Of a stretch of DNA of 64,000 nucleotides, positions 11,179-23,596 are shown in pieces. The notes below the pieces were generated by a model. It had not been told where the DNA came from. It searched no databases and was given only the letters and a program-made list of their open reading frames with translations. The translations under genes and the position numbers were made by a program. The stretch lies in NCBI GenBank assembly GCA_019188255.1, contig JAETXT010000011.1, positions 2,170,001 to 2,234,000 of the forward strand, given 5' to 3'. This DNA is from Verticillium longisporum (lineage: Eukaryota; Ascomycota; Sordariomycetes; Glomerellales; Plectosphaerellaceae). How positions within the stretch are numbered: the first letter of the stretch is position 1; every line of letters begins with the position of its first letter.

Positions 11179-11845
11179 CGAAGACCACATCAGACGGGAC
11201 ATCTGCCACGGACCTGAGTGCCCAACCGACCCCAACCTGCCTTACTCGGTAATAAGGGAGGTGCGAAGTAAACCCAACCTGATGAAGTCTTTTCTCTTCC
11301 CTCTAGCTCCCGTCTCAGCTTCTCGAGCTGGGTCAAGCTTTGCTCGGGACCTCGAGGTATCCAGGCTTCCTTGTCATCATTGGACGAGCAAAATCTGCCT
11401 GCTGACGCCTCGTGCCGTGAGATAATTTCGTGCCTGGTTGTTCCAATGCCCTCGAGAGACCACCAACCCCCAACGCTAATCCCCTACGCATCGGCCGACT
11501 TGCACCGTCACATCGCATTCCGCCGTCAGCTGGTCGCCATTCACTCGACCCCCTACTACGGCAGCACTTGCCATCGTCGCCGCAGCAGTCAGAGAGGCAC
11601 TCCTTCGTCCTGGCGATACCTCACCTCTGGAAGGCCCACGCCTCTCTCGCCCCCTCCCCTCCCTCGGTTCACCAGTACGATGCTGGCAACAGAAGACAGG
11701 CGGCATCTCAGACCCGGCACCTCCCCTTCTCACCCGCCCCCGACGCTACTGGTTGCTTTCCCGAACCGCCCCCCAAACTCGAGCTCGAACCTGAGCCTGA
11801 GCCGGATCTGGAGTCGGAGTCCCTGAGCTGGCAGACTAGGGCGTC

Positions 11846-14800
11846 ATGGCCTTCCAGACCAACGTCTTCAGGGACGGTGAATGGCGGACAGAGACGGTTC
11901 ACATCTCAACCATCTTGCAAAAGTCTGCTGCTACGCCTGCTGCCCCGACTCCAGTCTTGCCTGAAGCACCCGCCTGCGGTATTCTCACGCGCACACTCGT
12001 CCAAAGCCCCCTGGTACACTGGATCTTGCCGACTCATCTGCGCTCTGCTCGGTATAACGACGTTGCCTTCGTCGGAGATCATTATGTGCAAATCAATGAG
12101 CTAGGCGATGGTGGCGAGCTTCGAGAAGTCTTGCGCAAGGACGACTTTGGTGCCCGCATCCAGAATGCCCACGTCATCGGCAACACCTTCGAGCGCCTTG
12201 AGGCTGGAGACAGCGAGGTCGCATTTGGCCAGCTCAAAGAGGAGGACGACGAAGCGCTGATGGATGCCAACCTCGGCCTGCGCCCCAGTCCTTCGTCCCA
12301 TGCAGCCTTGCCACCGCATCTCCTGCTCCTGGTCCTCGCAAACGGTACTCTCGTCTTTCTCTTCGTTCGACGACTCGGCGAGCGGTTCGAGTTCGTTACG
12401 TCCGAGTTCCGCCATCCGGACTCTAGACTCGGTACGCTGGGCTATCATGTTGCCGTTGATCCCAAGTCGAGATATATTGCGGTGGCGGATATGGAGAATA
12501 CATTCGTCGTCTACGAGCTTCAATCGTGGGAGACCATGTCACAGCAGTACTCACAACACAGCTCTATTTCCCCTGTCAAGTCATGCAGTCCACGGCCCGT
12601 GAACGGCTTGATTCACAAGATGGAGTTCCTCCACCCACGCCCAGAGGATGATTATCATGTCATCCTACTCCTCGTTATACTCAAGCATGGCGCCTCTGCC
12701 CCCAAGATGATTCTCTACGACTGGGAGCGCGGGGATGACGTCTGCCAAATACTTGCCGAGGACAAGGACGGGCACCGATTGCCCCGGGAACACAGAATGC
12801 CACTATTCCTCATCCCTCTGACCATCCGGAATTCGTTCTTCATCGTGTCAGAAAACTCCCTGGCTGTTTGCAAGGATCCCCTCCAGGGACCGCCTCAATA
12901 CGTGACAGTGGATGCGGGCGCACACCCGAAGACACGCTTCCACTACGGAACGCAGCCCCCAATGTGGACGGCGTGGGATCGGCCGGTGAGAAGAAGGGGG
13001 TACTATGACAACAAGGACAACATCTATCTTGCCCGGGAAGACGGTGTTATAGTCTTCTTCGAATTCGATACCATCGATCTCCTTACCACTGGTATGAATG
13101 TGGGCAACTGCAACAGCAATATTTCCACAGCCTTCACCACCATGTATGATGCCTTCAGCGATGTAGCCATCATCTCAGGCGATTCTGGCCCGGGCATGGT
13201 CTGCCAGGTACCGCTTCTCCCTTTGCGCTACAGTGCACCATGCTTCTACTAACTGTTCACTAGTTGCGACCAAGAAAGCCAATCGTTGAGCTCGGGACTA
13301 TTCCCAACTGGTCTCCGACACTCGACTTTGTGACCACTGACCAGTTTACATCTTGGAGAGGCGACTCAGGCCAACGAGGTGCCCAGACGAGTCGGTGGAG
13401 CGAACAGTATAGAGAGCAAGCCGCACGACATGACCGAATCTTCTGCATCTCCGGAACCGGCATACAAGGCAGCATCACAGAGCTGCGTCAAGGCATCTCG
13501 GCTAATATTGGCTGGGAGATCGCCTACGACACGGCCATTCGACAAGCCTGGGTTTTTGAGGCTCAGCTGAATGATATAGGGCCTGGATACTACTTGCTCC
13601 TTGCCCTGCCTGACTCTTCCGATATACTTCAGGTCCCGCGAGACTCTCTTGAAGCCAGCCGGCCGAATCCTGGGGGCCTGATTTCGACACAACCGCACGA
13701 ACTCTGGCAGCCGCACAGTGTTCTGAGCAAATCATTGCGCAGGTGACGGAGTCTGCCATTTCTCTAATAACGCCCTTGCAAAGGTAAGCAAAAGGCTCAG
13801 CATGTGACTCTTGCGAGAATACTGACCATCGAGTAAAGTTCTCGACAGGCTTTTTCCTCCTTCGAGGGTGTCCAGGGTAATGCCGAACATGCTACGGTAC
13901 GGCAAAAGCGCGCTGCGATCTCAACGCACGGCCAAAATCGATCACTTATCCATGTCTTTTATATCGAAGATCTGCATGCCTCTGTAACGCACACATTTGA
14001 AACTGAGGGAGAAGTCACATGCCTCGCTTTCTGTCGTATTGGTAGGCAGGAGTGCATCCTTTCAGGTGTCTGGCGCGAGAGCCACCCTTATATGGCTGTG
14101 TTTCCCATGGATAACGAGGGCAAAGTGACGCCGTCCTTGACACGACTCGATGCGGGTAAGCACTTGATTCCTCCAGGCGAGAGTATGATCATGTACTGAC
14201 GTGAGCCCCAAAGATGTGACTGTGGCGACAGGTATCGGTTCCGAGCCAGGCCAGTCATCTGCGCCTACGGGTCCCACAGTCGAACCCATCACAAGCATTG
14301 CGCTCGTCGAAGAAGGTGACGCGACCACAAGCATTGCCTTAGGATCTCGAAGTGGACACCTCATCACCTTGATGCTGAACTGCAACGATCCGTCTCAAAC
14401 ATTCATCTCACGAGAGAGGATTGGGTCCGTGGCACTCCGCGTGGTATCGACAGACAATACCCTGTGTCCTGGATCGGTTTTAGCCTGTTGTGATGACAAC
14501 CTCTTACTCTTGAGCAGCTTTGACACGGCTAGTACGGGAAAATTCCGAAAAAGACAGCGAATACTAGCGAACGATGTCAAAGATCCGACTTTAGCTGCGC
14601 CACTAATCGCCTCGGCGACAAGCATGCAAAACAGTATTGGTCAAACTAACCATATTTCCTTGCTGCTGCTGGCCAAAGATCGCATCCTCGTTACCGAAAT
14701 GCTTCCAAAGACAGTGTCGATGCCGAGAAGCCTCCCGTTGCATGGCACACCCACAAGAATTCTTTTCTCGCAGACGCTGTCATGTTTGGTGGTCGCGATG

Positions 14801-16036
14801 AAGGTTGGCCCCGGCCAGACGACGATTGCTTTCGTAGATCCTGATACCGGGGGAAATTTGTCCATGCCGACCGACAAGGATAACAATCCGCTGCCTTTCA
14901 TCAACGGCTTGGGTCTTTTGGACGACAGGATTCACGACATGTTCGAGTGGCTCTATGTCAAGGAGGGAAAAACATGGCTCTTCATAGTCATAACGACGAG
15001 AGACGGACAGCTGCTGATCATCACCACTCAGCGGGTCGAAGTGGAAGATGCTGACGGTCGGGTGAGCGAGAAGATCCGCCACTGGACTCGGTACAAGAAG
15101 AAGGTCGCCGACCAAGCCATATACGCTGGCGTGGGAGATGGCGCCGATCTATTCTTCTGCGCTGGCAACATTCTCCACTGGGAAGCTCTGGATCTTGTGG
15201 AGAAGAAACTGAAACCCAAGAAGACGTTTGCCCTTCCCTCGCCAGCCACGTCTCTGCGAATCGTCAACGATCAGCTATGTGCACTCACGACGAACCACTC
15301 CTTGCTTGTGCTTAACCACAAGGCCGAGGGCCGACACGACGAGATGGCTTTTGCTCATAGTGACGTAGGAAGCCGCAAGGCCTCGCACTACATTGAAATG
15401 GGCAACAGTTGTGAGGAGACGCCTGCCTGGCCCATCACCCTCATCTCTGAACAGACACACGATTTTGTTGGGGTTTGGGTACCATGGAAGGAACCAGAAA
15501 AAGAGTTCAGAATTGTGTTCAAGGGGAGATTGCCAGCAGGTGTTCGGAGGCTGCGCCGTGGCCACGTACGACCGGCATGGATGGCACCAAATATCATGCC
15601 TCGTTACGGGCACATACCCAGCACTGTCGATGCGGCGGATGTACTGGCCATTTGCATGGACGGCTCACTTCACCACTTCACCCTGCTCAGCCCTGAGGTA
15701 TTGGTCGTACTCGAGCTCATTCAAAAGCTCGCTGTACAAGGACGTTCAGACGACTCACCAACGGCGAGGCTGTCACATGTCAATAGCACAGAGCCGTCAG
15801 CTATGGCCAAGGCCAGGCGACACGGCCACGTAGACGGCAATGTGTTGCAAAGATGTCTTGACAAGCGAGCCCTGGAGGCGCTCTTGTCCGCTGGCGACGG
15901 AGCTGACGTGCTACTCCGTGATGCTTTGGAGAGCCTCGAGGGAGGGCGTTGGACGGCGTCATTCGGAGGACAGAGCGAGAAATACGTGGACCTGGCATAT
16001 GAAATCCTAGAATATTTCCTTGCCCCTGTGTTTTAG
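11846..16036 (+). CDS. MMS1/DDB1/CPSF-A-like beta-propeller protein, one-base frame break
   Basis: This large protein resembles the MMS1_N/CPSF-A superfamily, whose members scaffold cullin ligases or RNA-processing complexes. The exact function here is not known. Exons are 11846-13207, 13264-13783, 13839-14155 and 14214-16036. Introns are 13208-13263, 13784-13838 and 14156-14213, each with a CTAAC or CTGAC branch. The start gives MAFQTNVFRDGEWRTETVHI. Exon 2 runs into a stop at 13746, but another frame continues as FDTTARTLAAAQCSEQIIAQ to the intron donor. Adding one G to the G5 run at 13672-13676 joins them and makes the total length divisible by three (1,340 residues). WD-like repeats with hydrophobic strands run throughout. 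There is no clear carboxy-terminal CPSF-A signature, and it is not Rse1 or Cft1 by eye. Confidence 0.82.
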
Positions 16037-16318
16037 TTGCGGGGTTTGGAGCCTGCTTGCTGGCTACATAGAGAGAGCCTCAACATAAACAGCTGTTACA
16101 ACGCAACGAGACCCGTGCCAACGACTTATGCAACCGAATTTTGGCGTGTACGAAAAGTTCCCGCTTGAATGTATCATGGAATCGACAGTAAGCTTCGGCA
16201 CATCAGAAGCTGATGGTATCGACCACGGTGAGCGAGAGGTTGATGAGTGTGGTGGTGCGGCCACAGATCCACAGTGGCAAGCATCTATGTACTAGCCCCA
16301 CATCGAGTTTTAGCATCC
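16037..16318. other. Short intergenic before the tRNA gene
   Basis: About 280 bases hold the 3' UTR of the preceding gene and the tRNA upstream flank. No gene is seen. Confidence 0.5.
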
Positions 16319-16430
16319 GGCGCTTTGGCCGAGTGGTTAAGGCGATGCCCTGCTATAAATTTGTGACCTCGGTTACTCTATAGATTAGGCATTGTGTTCG
16401 CACGCGCAGGTTCGAATCCTGCAGGCGTCG
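16319..16430 (+). tRNA. tRNA-Ser (anticodon GCU) with a 31-base intron
   Basis: A complete class II tRNA cloverleaf is visible. The acceptor stem GGCGCTT (16319-16325) pairs with AGGCGTC before the discriminator G at 16430. The D arm is GGCCGAGTGGTTAAGGC. Anticodon stem ATGCC (16345-16349) pairs with GGCAT (16388-16392). The loop reads CTGCTA, then the intron 16356-16386, then A at 16387, so the anticodon is GCU. The long variable arm TGTGTTCGCACGC and the T arm with GGTTCGAATCC identify serine. A T-rich run (16431-16439) provides the RNA polymerase III terminator. The intron sits one base 3' of the anticodon, the canonical eukaryotic site. Confidence 0.95.
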
Positions 16431-17372
16431 TTTATTTTTGTCAGCCGCCTGGACAACCTTGATCTAAGGCATCCATGACTCTGGATTGTATGTAAGTTTG
16501 TTTCCCGATTCTGAATGATCATGTTTTGCTTTGATCTGTGTGTACGCTTTATTTGCTGTACTACCTTTTGAATTAGGCCGAAAGAAGGCCGTGTTTGTAT
16601 CGGCAAGGAGTCATCTCTGAACTTAGTGAGCGAGGCTCTGATGAATGTCAGACCAGCCACCTGCTGTGAACTTGGGGCAAAAATGCATGCACGCAAGAAA
16701 GCGAGCACTACTGACTTTGCAATCTCTAGTTGCTGCCTGCCCTTCCTACTTGATGTGCCGACCTTTCAGGTGCATTTCAAGGTAACAGCAGGCGTGGAAA
16801 TCTTGGTGTCCATGAGTGGCATCCAGTTGCCCCTCTTCCCTGGTCTGTGCTATGAACCCGTTCGGCCTGCTGTACGCTTTACCTTAGTGTGCCCCGCAGT
16901 CCCAAATCCAGCCCACCACGACACCCACATCATCACCGGCTGTCCTTGTCGACTGGGCTTTGGAGGCCACCCCCCCCCCTCGTCTGTCCAGTTCTTCCAA
17001 GGCACCTCAGAATAGCATGTCTCGTTGACTATAGGTTGTGGACAAGACAGATTAGAGCATTGGCTTTTTCCGGCCTCTTCCACTTCAACGGTGCAAGTGT
17101 CTGGATGCTACTGACGACATCAGAGAGATAGCTTTCCGGGTCCCTTTTTTTATGCACCCTGTTTCCCAGCACATTCTCTCTGTAAGAACCCCGCACACGC
17201 CCACACGCACACTCACTCCCGCAAGTACAATAAACCGTACATTTTTTTCCCCGAGCAACCTTGGCCCACCCCCACCAGGAATTTCGAAACCCTCGCGGCC
17301 AACCTCAACCCACCCCGCAACAACCACGTTTTTCCTTTCCCCCCGTGATTCCAGCAACCGAAACCGCCCAAC
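16431..17372. other. Intergenic: tRNA terminator and eIF5B promoter/5' leader
   Basis: The tRNA terminator lies at the left end. The right 250 bases are C-rich with scattered AC and T tracts, as in a highly expressed fungal 5' leader. The short ORFs here are not convincing. Confidence 0.55.
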
Positions 17373-20300
17373 ATGGCGCCGAAGAAGAAGGGAAACAAGA
17401 AGGGCGGCGATGACGACTGGGAGGCCGAGCTGGGCGAGTCCATCGTGCCCACCGGCGAGGCCCCCGCCACCGATGCCGCCGCTGCTGGCGACGACGCCGC
17501 CGCCGAGGAGGAGGAGGCCGGCGGCCTGATGGCCACGCTGCGCAAGAACAGGGAGAAGCGCAAGAAGAAGGGCCTCCAGGACGAGGAGGAGGCGCCCGAG
17601 GTCGCCGCCCCCGTCGAGGCCACGGCTGAGGACGAGTGGGCGCTGCCCGAGAAGAAGGGCAAGGGCGGCAAGGGCAAGCAGGCCGACAAGTCTGCGGCGG
17701 CGGACGACGATGATGGCGCCGACGACGGCGCCGACGGTGGCGAGCCCGGTCGTGTGCTGACCAAGGCCGAGAAGGAGAAGATTAAGAAGGAGAAGGAGAA
17801 GCAGCGCAAGAAGGAGATGGTGAGCTTCAACTCCTTTCCTCTGCCGACGGCGGCGGTTTCCCTCGTCGTCCACGACGGAGCAGGACATGGAATGCTGACG
17901 CGCGACGTGACAGGCTGCGAAGAAGAAGGCTTCTGGCGGTGCCGCCAAGGCCGCGGAGCCCGCCAAGGCTGCTGAGAAGAAGGACACGTCGGCCGCTGCT
18001 GCTGCTGCTGCCGCTCCCGCTGCCGCCGACGGCAAGAAGAAGAAGATCCCCGCCCACCTCGCCCTCATCCAGAGGCAGAAGGAAGAGCTGCGCCGCATGG
18101 CCGAGGAGGCTGACCGCGTCATGGAGGAGGAGGAGCGCAGGGCTGAGGAGGACGCCTGCCGCACCGTGGAGGAGAGCAGGGCCCGCGAGGTGGCTCGCAT
18201 CCTCAGGAAGCAGAGGGAGAAGGAGAAGATTGAGCAGCGCAAGAAGGAGGGAAAAGACATGACCAAGGCCCAAATGGAGGAAAAGGACCGCAACGAGCGC
18301 AAGCTTCAGCAGATGATTGCTGCCGGTATCAAGGTCGGCCCTGCCGATGAGGAGGGCGAGACGGAGAAGAAGAAGCCCGCCGACAGGAAGAAGGGCGGCC
18401 GCAAGGCTGCTGAGAAGGTAGGAGCGCTCGCTTTGCCGTGCTGTTGTACCCGAGAACCAACCGTGTGCTGATGCGACATGTCTAGGTCGATGAGGAGAAG
18501 GTGCTCGCCGAGGCTGCCGCCCGTGCGAAGGAGCAGGCTGAGAAGCTCCTCAAGGAGGCCGAGGAGGAGGCCCGCCGAAAAGCCGCAGAGGAGGAGGCCA
18601 AGGCGGCCAAGAAGCCCGAGAGCGACGTTGAGGAAGACTGGGAGGCCGCAGCTGACTCTGACGACGTCAAGGACAGCTGGGATGCCGACAGCGACGACGA
18701 GGCCAAGGCCGACAAGGCACTTCCCTCGAGGCCGAAGGGAAAGGACGACGATTCAGAAGAGGAGGAAGACTCCGAGTCCGAATCCGAGTCGGAAGACGAG
18801 GAGGCCACCACGTGGGCCCTGCAGGAAGCACAGCGCAAGAGGGAGGCGGCCGAGCGTCGCGAGAAGGCCCACCAGGCCGCCCTCGCCGCCCGGTCCAAGG
18901 ACAACCTCCGATCGCCCATTTGCTGTATTCTCGGTCACGTCGATACCGGAAAGACGAAGCTTCTCGACAAGATCCGACAGACCAACGTCCAGGAGGGCGA
19001 GGCTGGCGGTATCACCCAGCAGATCGGTGCCACATACTTCCCCGTCGAGGCCATCAGGCAAAAGACGGCCGTTGTCAACCCCGACGGCGCTTTCGAGTTC
19101 AAGGTCCCTGGTCTTTTGATCATCGACACACCCGGTCACGAGTCCTTCTCCAACCTCCGATCTCGTGGTTCGTCCCTTTGCAACATTGCCATCCTCGTTG
19201 TCGATATCATGCACGGTCTCGAGCAGCAGACGCTCGAGTCGATGAAGCTCCTCCGCGACAGGAAGACGCCTTTTGTCGTTGCCCTCAACAAGATTGATCG
19301 TCTTTACGGCTGGAAGAAGGTCGACAACAACGGTTTCCAGGAGAGTCTGGCGCTGCAACCCAAGGGCGTGCAGAACGAGTTCAAGAACCGTCTCGAGCAG
19401 ACCAAGGTCCTCTTCGCCGAGCAGGGATTCAACGCCGAACTTTACTACGAGAACAAGTCGATGGCCAAGAACGTCTCCCTCATCCCCACGTCGGCACACA
19501 CCGGCGAGGGCATCCCCGACATGCTGAAGCTCATTGTGCAGCTGACGCAGGAGCGCATGGTCGGCTCGCTCATGTACCTCGCCGAGGTGCAGGCCACCGT
19601 TCTCGAGGTCAAGGCGATCGAGGGTTTCGGCATGACCATCGACGTTGTCGTCACGAACGGTATCCTCCGCGAGGGCGACAAGATTGTGCTGTGCGGTGTC
19701 GAGGGCGCCATCGTCACCAACATTCGTGCGCTGCTGACGCCTGCGCCGATGAAGGAGCTGCGTCTCAAGTCGGCGTATGTGCACAACAAGGAGGTCAAGG
19801 CGGCGCTGGGTGTCAAGATCAGCGCGCCGGGTCTCGAGGGAGCCATTGCCGGCTCCCGCCTGCTCGTTGTCGGCCCCGACGACGACGAGGACGACCTCTG
19901 CGACGAGGTCGAGGCCGATCTCGCCGTGCTGTTCAACCGTGTGGAGAAGACGGGTCGCGGTGTCAGCGTGCAGGCCTCGACGCTGGGTTCGCTCGAGGCC
20001 CTGCTCGACTTCCTCAAGGACTGCAAGATTCCCGTGGCCAACGTGGGTATCGGCCCAGTGTACAAGCGCGACGTTATGCAGTCGGGCATCATGCTGGAGA
20101 AGGCGCCGGACTACGCCGTCATGCTCTGCTTCGACGTCAAGGTCGACAAAGAGGCGCAGGCCTACGCCGAGGACGTGGGTGTCAAGATTTTCACGGCCGA
20201 CATCATCTACCACCTGTTCGACTCGTTCACGAAGCACATGGACGAGCTCCTGGAGAAGAAGAAGGAGGAGTCCAAGATGCTGGCTGTCTTCCCCTGCGTT

Positions 20301-20789
20301 CTCAACACGGTGGCTGTGTTCAACAAGACGAACCCTATCGTTGTCGGTGTCGACGTTGTGGATGGTCAGCTCAAGATCAACACGCCCATTGCCGCCGTCA
20401 AGACGAACCCGGTGACGGGTGTCAAGGAGGTCATCAACCTCGGGCAGAGTGTATGTCCCCCCCCCCCCCCCCCCCCCCCCCCTTCTTCTGCTTCTGGCCC
20501 CCTCTCCTCCCTATTTTCTCCTGCTGACAGCATGTACCAGTACCTCGATCGAGCGCGCCCTCTTGCTGTTCTCTCTCGTGTGCCTTGGTCTCTGCCTTCG
20601 GCCTTGTTCAAGATTGAAATGGGCGGACACCAGCCAACGTACGGACGACAGCTCGAGGAGCCGGATGCGCTGTACAGTCTCATCTCGCGCAAGAGCATCG
20701 ACACGCTCAAGGAGTTCTACCGCAAGGACGTGTCGAACGACGAGTGGCAGCTCATCATCAAGCTCAAGCCTCTGTTCGACATTCACTGA
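17373..20789 (+). CDS. Translation initiation factor eIF5B (IF-2 family GTPase)
   Basis: eIF5B is the cytosolic GTPase that drives 60S subunit joining. Exons are 17373-17819, 17914-18417, 18486-20450 and 20541-20789, giving 1,054 residues. The amino-terminal third is Lys/Glu/Ala-rich and disordered, as usual. The GTPase domain has G1 GHVDTGKT (about residue 467), G3 DTPGHE (about 531) and G4 NKID (about 585). Domains II and III follow. The carboxy block [20 protein letters not shown] to PLFDIH is typical. The last intron (20451-20540) contains 26 consecutive C. The residues between LGQS and KIEMGG are abnormal: the family has about 24 conserved residues here, whereas this sequence encodes an unrelated stretch of similar length. 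The expected STSIE reads in another frame at 20539-20553. Local sequence damage is likely. Confidence 0.93.
20457..20482. repeat. 26-base poly-C tract within the last eIF5B intron
   Basis: An uninterrupted run of 26 C follows the GTATGT donor directly. Such long G/C homopolymers are hard to sequence, so its true length is uncertain. It lies 60-100 bases from the abnormal eIF5B coding segment. Confidence 0.95.
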
Positions 20790-21791
20790 TTTATCTGTGA
20801 GTAATGGGACGAGGTCTCGGGGCGCGGGCATCGGCGCGGTCACGGTCACGGTCATGGATACGGTTAAGAGGGATACGAGGTGGCATAGGAGGGGGGTGGA
20901 TGGATGGATGGACGGGTCCGGGTCAGAGATGGGACGTTCGTTGTACGAAGACGAAGTAGGCAGGTTGGAGGCCTAAAAGTAACATGATGCATTTCTTCTC
21001 CTCTTCATCGAGTTTTGGTCTGGGATTTCGGTTCTTCGCAAGCCTTGTCAGGCTGTCACATCTCACACTGAGCTTTGCGGCGTGACCGAATAAGTTGGCG
21101 TCGATGTCGGGTCCTACCCTAGAGGCCTTGACGTGTAGATATTGTTGAGCCCCTCTTTCGCAGCCGTGTTTCTCCTACCTAATCCTACCCCCTACCTCAG
21201 ACGAAGCCATTGCTTGGTCAGCGGAAACACCGGAGGGTTGATGTCCACGGCAGTCATCGACGGTCCGCGAGATTGCCATCTCTCGGGTTATGTGTCCGTA
21301 TGTGGGTAGTCATCGGACGGTGAGCGTTCGGAGACAGCGTGGATGATGGGTCGTTGGACTCCGGTCCGATCGGGGCATTAGGTGTACCCCGCGCTCTCGG
21401 CATTTGATGACCACGCCACTCGGCCTCTGCACAGTGGTGCTTATGCTGCCGCTGTGCGCTGACCGTTTCTTACGGGACCAAAAGTAGTGATTATTACTGG
21501 AGGCTAGAAGGTCCTAAGCCCGAGGCAAGCCCAGGGCAGGCGCAGGGCGTGAAGCATGACGCATGACGCATGATGCGTGAGGTGTGGGAGAAGGCGTGAT
21601 CCACGGGGTCTGTCTTCGCACCTGCCTCGGCCGATATAGAGCAAGAGAGCACCAGCACCCGTCGTACCTGCTCCGTCCCGTGCCTTGGTCATGACACGTC
21701 GTTGATTAAGGTACCTCGCTCAGGGTCATCCTCTAAACATAACCATCATGGCGTAGGCATTGTCATCGTCCATGTTTAGCTCAATTCATTC
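20790..21791. other. Intergenic between eIF5B and the TPR gene
   Basis: About 1 kb. It holds a short GGAT repeat near 20895 and three imperfect copies of a seven-base CATGACG unit near 21554-21577. No coding signal is recognised. Confidence 0.55.
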
Positions 21792-23538
21792 ATGCCAACC
21801 CATCCCAGGAATCAACCCCTCGAGAGCAAAAGCGTGGGCAAGGTCGAGACGGAGGCCTACCCCTACGACCTGGGCAGTTACTCGCGCAAGGTCACAACCA
21901 CTTCAGATGCTGCCCAGACGTGGTTCGACCGGGGACTCATTTGGTCCTACGCCTTTAACCATGAGGAGGCCGCACGATGCTTCGCCAGGGCTGCCGAGCA
22001 CGACCCTCGGTGCGCCATGGCTTACTGGGGCCTCGCCTACGCTGTCGGGCCCAACTACAACAAGACCTGGGCTCGCTATGACGCCGAAGACTTCAAGGCC
22101 AGTGCTCAGAGGGGCAGCGAGGCTCTTGCTCGCGCCACGGAGCTCATAGGTCAGGCATCGCCAGTTGAGCAGGCCCTCGTTCGGGCCCTCGCCACTAGGT
22201 TCCCCTCGGCGAATGCCTCATCAGGCGAGACCCCGGCCACACTCGACCGAGCCTACGCAGACGCCATGAAGGCCGTTCATGACGACTTTCCATCCGACCT
22301 CGAAGTCAAGGCTCTCTACCCCGAGTCTCTCATGTGCATCCGCCCCCGCCAGCTGTGGAACCTCGACACCGGTGCCCCGACGACCCAGGAGACTGTCGAT
22401 GCCCGCCACGCCATCGAGGCTGGCTTCGCCCTGCCGGGTGGTCGCACCCATGCTGCTCTGAACCACCTTTACATCCATCTCATGGAAATGTCCCAGACCG
22501 TTGCCCTAGCCCTACCCGCCGCCGACCGCCTACGCGACCTCGTTCCCGACGGTTCACATCTACAACACATGGCCACCCACATTGACGCTGCCGTCGGTGA
22601 CTACCGTCACAGCATCGAATCGAACCGCCGCGCGGCCCGGTCCGACGACATCTACTTCGAGCGTGACTCAGCAAGCGTGCTGTACAAGGCGTATCGCACG
22701 CATAACCTCTCGGCCTTGGTGTACGCCGCCATGATGTCCGGCAGGTCCGAAGACGCCATCTCAGCGGCACGCCACATTAGACAGGTGTTGACGCCAGAAT
22801 TACTGGCTGTGAGGTCACCGCCCATGGTTGATTGGGTCGAGTTCCAGGGCGGCATTCTCGTGCACGCCCTCATACGGTTCGGGCGGTGGGAGGAACTGCT
22901 GGAGGTCGAGGCACCAGCGGATGCGATCCTCTGGAGCATCACGACGGCCGTCACTTACTATGGGCGAGCCATCGCGCTTGGCGTCTTGGGGCGGAAGGAG
23001 GAGGCAAGGGCGGAAAGGGACAAATTCGAACAAGCGCGGGCCGCTGTGCCTAGGGAACGCCGATGGGGTATCACGGCTGTGGCCAAGGAGGTACTCGAGG
23101 TGGCATCCCTCATGTGCGAAGGTGAACTTGTCTACCGCGAGGGAGAGCATGACCGAGCCTTTGACCTTCTTCGCCGGGCCGTAACACTCGAAGATAATCT
23201 GCCCTATAGCGACCCGCCGCTTTGGATGCAGCCGGTCAGGCACGCTCTAGGCGCTCTGTTGCTTGAGCAGGGCCGTTCCGAAGAGGCCGAGGTGGCGTAC
23301 CGGCAGGACTTGGGCCTCAGTCAGGACCTGTCTCGGCGAAAGGCTAGGCTCGGTAACGTTTGGGGGGTTGCACGGGCTGCATGAGTCTCTCGTTCGCAAC
23401 GGCAAGGAGGACGAGGCGTGGGCGCTCAGTCTGCAAAAGGACGTTGTTACAGCATCTGCCGACATTCGTGTCGCTGCATCCTGTTTCTGCCGGGTGTCTG
23501 CGGTGGGGAAGCAGACGAACGGCGTGTGCTGTGCCTAG
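21792..23538 (+). CDS. Tetratricopeptide repeat protein, one-base frame break near the 3' end
   Basis: This intronless gene of 581 residues (after correction) has no function I can assign. The amino part AQTWFDRGLIWSYAFNHEEA and the repeats AMAYWGLAYAVGPNYNKTW, RDLVPDGSHLQHMATHIDA and AIALGVLGRKEEARAERDKF are typical of a cytosolic TPR family found in fungi and bacteria. As given, the frame stops at 23384 after LGNVWGVARAA. Removing one G from the G6 run at 23362-23367 changes this to NVWGLHGLHESLVRNGKEDE and restores the last TPR helix pair (ALSLQKDVVTASADIRVAAS) up to the stop at 23538. It converges on the unknown gene, with 58 bases between the stops. Confidence 0.85.
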
Positions 23539-23596
23539 CTGAAGCTGTCATGAGGCACGACAATCAGAAGAGGCTGAAACTATGTTGACAGTCAAT

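Larger units (their letters stand above)
9110..11845. other. Long gene-free intergenic region
   Basis: This 2.7-kb region lies between EAF7 and the MMS1/DDB1-like gene, both transcribed rightwards. It contains a short GT repeat near 9673-9690 and two TACCTAGGTA clusters (separate entries). The last 500 bases are pyrimidine-rich, as expected for a fungal 5' leader. Open frames up to 224 codons occur, but they match no family I recognise and lack conserved splice-linked continuations. I call no protein gene. Confidence 0.55.

Noticed and set aside
10618..12104. Pro/Ser/Arg-rich frames in the 10.6-12.1 kb region
   Set aside because: They overlap repeat arrays and the true start of the MMS1/DDB1-like gene, with low-complexity composition.
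18753..20237. 494-codon open frame antisense to eIF5B
   Set aside because: It is a shadow of GC-rich codons in the opposite strand. It is Leu/Glu/Arg/Val-rich with no domain, while the sense strand is a clear GTPase.
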